Source of the DNA: Pseudomonadota bacterium
Lineage (GTDB): Bacteria > Myxococcota > Bradymonadia > UBA4248
Direction: 5' to 3'
DNA length: 9,185 nucleotides
NCBI GenBank assembly: GCA_017629415.1
Contig: JAGBXG010000063.1
Coordinates: forward strand, 1-9,185
Shown: positions 6,799 to 9,185 of the stretch, piece after piece
Numbering within the stretch: the stretch's first letter is position 1
Layout of the letters: each line of letters begins with the position of its first letter
Position numbers and translations under genes: made by a program
Notes under the pieces: generated by a model
The model's database searches: none
Told to the model about the DNA's origin: nothing
What the model saw: only the letters and a program-made list of their open reading frames with translations

Positions 6799-8169
6799 CT
6801 ATTTCACTTTGCGCAAACGACGGACAGTTTCAGCCTGACCCACGAACCAAACAACTTCATAAATCCCGGGAGACTGAGCAATACCCACAATCGCCGTGCG
6901 AGCAGGCTGAGCAACCTTAGCCATCTTCAAACTGCGGCCTTCAGCCACTTTCTTGAAAGCCTCTTCAATAGCGCCTTCGTTCCAGTCCGAAATCGCTTCA
7001 AGCGCATCAGCCAACTCACCCAAAAGCGCAGGTGTATCCGCATTAAAATGCTTGGCAACACTCGCTTCATCATAAGACTCAGGCGCATTCCAAATAAACA
7101 AACTATCATCCACAATCTCATTCAGATTGTGAGCGCGTTTGCGCATCATTTCCAAAAGCTTGTTCAGCCATTCACCGGCTTCAAGATTCACGCCCTTACG
7201 AGCATAAAGAGGAAGAACATGACGCGTCAATGTCTCAAGACTGACCAAACGAAGCTGCTGTTCATTGACCCAAATCAGCTTATCTTCATCAAACTGACCG
7301 TTGGCCTGATTGATACCATCGGCATCAAATGCTTCCACCAGCTGCTGCATCGTGAAAATCTCATCATCACCATGAGACCAGCCCAAACGCGCAATATAAT
7401 TCACAAGGCCCTCAGGCAAAAGTCCAAGCGCCTCGCGATAATATTCCACCGAAGGACTGCCCTTGCGCTTCGAAAGCCCCAAAATACGCGGCGCATGACC
7501 AAAACGAGGCGGCTCCGCACCCAGCGCATGATAAAGCGCAATCTGATCATGCGTATTATCAATATGATCCGAACCGCGAATAACATGCGTAATTTTTAAC
7601 GCAAGATCATCCACAACAACCGCAAACTGATAGGTCGGCATCCCGTCCGAACGAATCATAATAAAATCATCCAAGTCCGAATAACTCTTCACTATACGGC
7701 CTTGAACCATATCATCAAAAACAGATTCGCCTTCCAAAGGCATCTTAAAACGCACCACATGCGTACCACAATCCGGCCCATGTCCCTTGTCACGGCAAGT
7801 GCGATCGTAACAAGTACGATTTGCCGTATCCTTCATGGCCTCTTTCTTCGCCTCAAGTTCCTCACGGGAACATGTGCAACGATAAGCCTTGCCTTCAGCA
7901 ATCAGACGTTCTGCAATTTCATGATATATGGCAATCCGCTCAGACTGACGAAGCACAGGACCATCCCAGTCCAAACCAAGCCATTTCAAGCTGTCATAAA
8001 TCACCTGAACTGCAGCTTCCGTATGACGCTCTCTGTCCGTGTCCTCAATTCTGAGAATAAACTCTCCGCCATGATGGCGCGCAAAAAGCCAGTTAAAAAG
8101 GGCCGTACGGGCATTGCCAAGATGCATAAAACCAGTCGGTGAAGGTGCAAAACGAACACGTACCGTCAT
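6799..8169 (-). CDS. gltX: Glutamyl-tRNA synthetase
   Basis: A cytosolic class I aminoacyl-tRNA synthetase that attaches glutamate to tRNA-Glu using ATP. The 456 residues are slightly short for the family (about 465-490). The Rossmann core opens with RFAPSPTGFMHLGNARTALFNW; HLGN (16-19) is the HIGH motif. C98-x-C100 and C125 fall exactly where E. coli GltX binds zinc, with D127 in place of its histidine, though C120 and C134 could also serve. RGSDHIDNTHDQ (198-209) is the conserved acceptor-region motif. The KMSKS signature is LSKRKG (232-237), but the loop before it lacks about five residues (see findings). The all-helical anticodon-binding part follows from about 306. AGAGG lies about seven bases before the ATG. 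The gene appears to be transcribed alone. Whether it also charges tRNA-Gln cannot be told here. Confidence 0.96.
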   Translation of the reverse strand: MTVRVRFAPSPTGFMHLGNARTALFNWLFARHHGGEFILRIEDTDRERHTEAAVQVIYDSLKWLGLDWDGPVLRQSERIAIYHEIAERLIAEGKAYRCTCSREELEAKKEAMKDTANRTCYDRTCRDKGHGPDCGTHVVRFKMPLEGESVFDDMVQGRIVKSYSDLDDFIMIRSDGMPTYQFAVVVDDLALKITHVIRGSDHIDNTHDQIALYHALGAEPPRFGHAPRILGLSKRKGSPSVEYYREALGLLPEGLVNYIARLGWSHGDDEIFTMQQLVEAFDADGINQANGQFDEDKLIWVNEQQLRLVSLETLTRHVLPLYARKGVNLEAGEWLNKLLEMMRKRAHNLNEIVDDSLFIWNAPESYDEASVAKHFNADTPALLGELADALEAISDWNEGAIEEAFKKVAEGRSLKMAKVAQPARTAIVGIAQSPGIYEVVWFVGQAETVRRLRKVK

Positions 8170-8217
8170 ATTTTTCCTCTATAAAATCAGTCCACCCTGC
8201 TTACCTATACGCAGGCG

Positions 8218-8248
8218 CGCCGTTCATACGCCAACAACGGCGTTTTTT
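8218..8248 (+). terminator. Hairpin plus T6 on the plus strand, in the gltX leader/promoter
   Basis: CGCCGTT (8218-8224) pairs with AACGGCG (8236-8242) across 11 bases and is followed on the plus strand by TTTTTT (8243-8248), the form of an intrinsic terminator. No plus-strand gene precedes it. It may stop antisense transcription leaving gltX, or the dyad may serve the minus strand as an operator overlapping the gltX promoter. An alternative inner stem (ACGCC 8228-8232 with GGCGT 8239-8243) also exists. Confidence 0.4.
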
Positions 8249-8251
8249 CAA
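8223..8251 (-). promoter_or_regulatory. Candidate gltX promoter
   Basis: On the minus strand TTGAAA (8246-8251, 5 of 6) and TATGAA (8223-8228, 4 of 6) are separated by exactly 17 bases, predicting a leader of about 47 bases before the gltX ATG. The dyad at 8218-8242 fills the spacer and -10 box. The -10 match is modest. A CATAAT farther upstream (8291-8296 region) has no matching -35. Confidence 0.35.
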
Positions 8252-8333
8252 GCGCGCGATAAACCACACTCAGACATAAATCGATTATGGTTTCCCAAAA
8301 ACTCCGCAAAAACTTTTGACAATTCCTTCACTT

Positions 8334-8409
8334 CAGGGGGACAAGCCCCCTGCGGCGCTATTTGCTGCGCAAATACGCGCCTACCCCCAATGCGGGGACA
8401 AGCCCCGCA
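8334..8409. repeat. Array of three adjacent palindromes (REP/BIME-like)
   Basis: Three hairpins stand within 76 bases. The first is CAGGGGG (8334-8340) / CCCCCTG (8346-8352). The second, 8354-8381, has a 12-bp stem with one bulged base and a TGC loop (GGCGC, T, ATTTGC against GCAAAT, A, GCGCC). The third is TGCGGGG (8391-8397) / CCCCGCA (8403-8409). The first and third share the loop ACAAG and a G-run/C-run stem, so they look like copies of one element. The layout resembles extragenic palindromic repeats in other bacteria; whether it recurs in this genome cannot be seen here. Confidence 0.65.
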
Positions 8410-8429
8410 ACGCCCCGATCCAGTCTCAC

Positions 8430-8459
8430 TCTGACATCATATCATCTGACATCATATCA
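8430..8459. repeat. Perfect 15-bp tandem duplication
   Basis: The unit TCTGACATCATATCA occurs twice without a gap (8430-8444 and 8445-8459). The octamer GACATCAT in it also forms an arm of the inverted repeat near 6749-6756. Likely replication slippage; a double binding site is an alternative. Confidence 0.8.
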
Positions 8460-8513
8460 TAAATAAACTACACATCACTCCATTCAATCCCCCCAAATTC
8501 CATACCCCCCAAA

Positions 8514-8545
8514 AAACAAAAAAACCCGGGACAAACCCGGGCTTT
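8514..8545 (-). terminator. Strong Rho-independent terminator of the tail-tube gene
   Basis: On the minus strand CCCGGG (8536-8541), a five-base loop and CCCGGG (8525-8530) form a GC-only 6-bp stem, flanked by A/T pairs and followed by a T7-G-T6 tract (8511-8524). It starts about 20 bases after the stop codon of the tube gene, so transcription of that gene ends here and does not run into gltX. Confidence 0.9.
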
Positions 8546-8565
8546 CTCAAATCCATCGTAATGAA

Positions 8566-9051
8566 TTAATCCTGACGAATCTCTTCCACAACGAGCTCAA
8601 TAGATTCAATCAGAGAACCATTGCTGTTGCTGTCCAATGCGCCAAGACTCCACTTGACCGGACGACACCCCAAAAGCTGCCATGCCCGGGCCTTATCGTT
8701 GCTCGACTCAGAAACACCCTTATCAATACCATAACTGCCAATCTCGACACTCACGTTACGCGGGGTCATCGCCTTGCCGCTCTCAATTTCACGAATCCAG
8801 CCCAAAAGCTCGTTCACCTGTGAAGAACCCACGAGAACGCCACGTTTCAACGTCACACGACCTGCCTTGCGACGACCCTGGCGATATTTCACCACGTTCG
8901 GATTCGCACTGTCGCGATACTCGATCATTTCCACTTCGTAAGCAAGACCATCCACTCCGTTAAAACGCGCAACATTAATCCCTTCAATGCTCACACTAAA
9001 AGCAAAAGAAACAAGGGGATCTATATCCATGCGTCTGCTCGATTCTGCCAT
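8566..9051 (-). CDS. Contractile-tail tube protein, T4 gp19-like family
   Basis: The 161 residues match the pattern of the phage T4 gp19 / TIGR02241 family, which forms the inner tube of contractile tails and extracellular contractile injection systems. The visible hallmarks are DPLVSFAFSVSIEG (11-24), the family's 'F-x-V-x-I-x-G' start; then FNGVDGLAYEVEMIEYRDS (30-48), the 'vsGL..e.e.ieyr.g' segment; VTLKRGV (66-72); a tryptophan in ELLGWIREIESGK (81-93); and a closing beta segment LIESIELVVEEI (147-158). There is no signal peptide or membrane segment, as expected for proteins loaded without Sec. The start is fixed by AGGAGG five bases before ATG. A dedicated strong terminator follows, and 134 non-coding bases precede it. 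Sheath, baseplate, spike and ATPase genes are not in this window, so the type of particle (injection system, tailocin or remnant) is open. Confidence 0.85.
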   Translation of the reverse strand: MAESSRRMDIDPLVSFAFSVSIEGINVARFNGVDGLAYEVEMIEYRDSANPNVVKYRQGRRKAGRVTLKRGVLVGSSQVNELLGWIREIESGKAMTPRNVSVEIGSYGIDKGVSESSNDKARAWQLLGCRPVKWSLGALDSNSNGSLIESIELVVEEIRQD

Positions 9052-9108
9052 ATCATCCTCCTATGGGTTGCCAGAAAAACTCCAAAAAACCTACAATATC
9101 CACAGCAA

Positions 9109-9114
9109 ATTATA
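9109..9114 (-). promoter_or_regulatory. Candidate -10 box (TATAAT) of the tail-tube gene
   Basis: A perfect TATAAT stands on the minus strand about 57 bases before the tube-gene ATG, in AT-rich sequence. No good -35 hexamer lies 16-18 bases upstream; TTGTCA farther upstream is poorly spaced for it. Either an activator assists, or a different sigma factor acts. It supports transcription starting immediately before this gene rather than read-through from another one. Confidence 0.4.
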
Positions 9115-9185
9115 TGCCATTATGTCACATGTTATTTTTATGTCCTTTTTTATGACAATCGCCTTGAATATTCTACAAACTCAAA

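Larger units (their letters stand above)
8170..8565 (-). other. Non-coding region with palindrome cluster upstream of gltX
   Basis: A gene-free stretch of 396 bases between the tail-tube gene and gltX. It contains the tube gene terminator (8514-8545), two C6 tracts (8489-8494, 8505-8510), a 15-bp tandem duplication (8430-8459), three consecutive palindromes (8334-8409) and the gltX promoter region with a dyad (8218-8251). No tRNA or plausible small coding sequence is seen; open frames on the plus strand run straight through the palindromes. Confidence 0.6.

Noticed and set aside
6775..7599. Plus-strand 274-codon frame
   Set aside because: Antisense to gltX, Arg/Ile-rich shadow with no motif.
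8114..8434. Plus-strand 106-codon frame over the intergenic palindromes
   Set aside because: Starts inside gltX in antisense, runs through the hairpin array, has no ribosome site or domain.
8489..8510. Two C6 tracts (G6 on the minus strand) as a possible G-quadruplex
   Set aside because: Only two long tracts with a 10-base gap; a four-tract fold would be awkward, so no claim is made.

Overview
The window is a 9.2 kb piece of a bacterial chromosome with an ordinary, probably vertically inherited gene set. Every gene I can support is on the minus strand. Rho resembles the compact Escherichia coli type. The glutamyl-tRNA synthetase has the bacterial zinc-site layout, and an SNF2/SWIM pair sits between them. 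The sequence suggests a Gram-negative or deltaproteobacteria/Myxococcota-like organism, but that is a weak guess. I see no insertion sequence, integrase, tRNA, rRNA or CRISPR array.

Layout, read in the direction of transcription from the right end. (1) 9052-9185 is an AT-rich upstream region with a TATAAT box. (2) 8566-9051 encodes a 161-residue contractile-tail tube protein (T4 gp19-like family). It has a perfect AGGAGG ribosome site, and a strong intrinsic terminator follows it, so it looks like a one-gene transcription unit at least on its downstream side. (3) 8170-8565 is non-coding. It holds that terminator, a 15-bp tandem duplication, three consecutive palindromes (two sharing the loop ACAAG) and the gltX leader with a dyad. 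(4) 6799-8169 is gltX, with an unusually short loop before its KMSKS motif. (5) 6428-6798 is non-coding. It carries a good sigma70-type promoter, an operator-like dyad near its predicted start point, and a hairpin followed by a T run inside the leader. (6) 2867-6427 encodes a 1186-residue SNF2-family ATPase of the HelZ-like type. (7) 871-2880 overlaps it by 14 bases and encodes a SWIM zinc-finger protein with a long charged N-terminal region. (8) 607-870 is non-coding with a large hairpin. (9) 1-606 is the first 202 codons of rho, cut by the window edge.

The SNF2 and SWIM genes are translationally overlapping and very likely work together on DNA or transcription complexes. This pairing recurs in bacteria, but its role is not well defined. 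Rho, the transcription termination helicase, lies directly downstream and may share some read-through transcription. GltX charges tRNA-Glu and is independent. The tube protein is the one accessory-type gene. It implies an extracellular contractile injection system or phage-tail-like particle whose other parts are not in this window.
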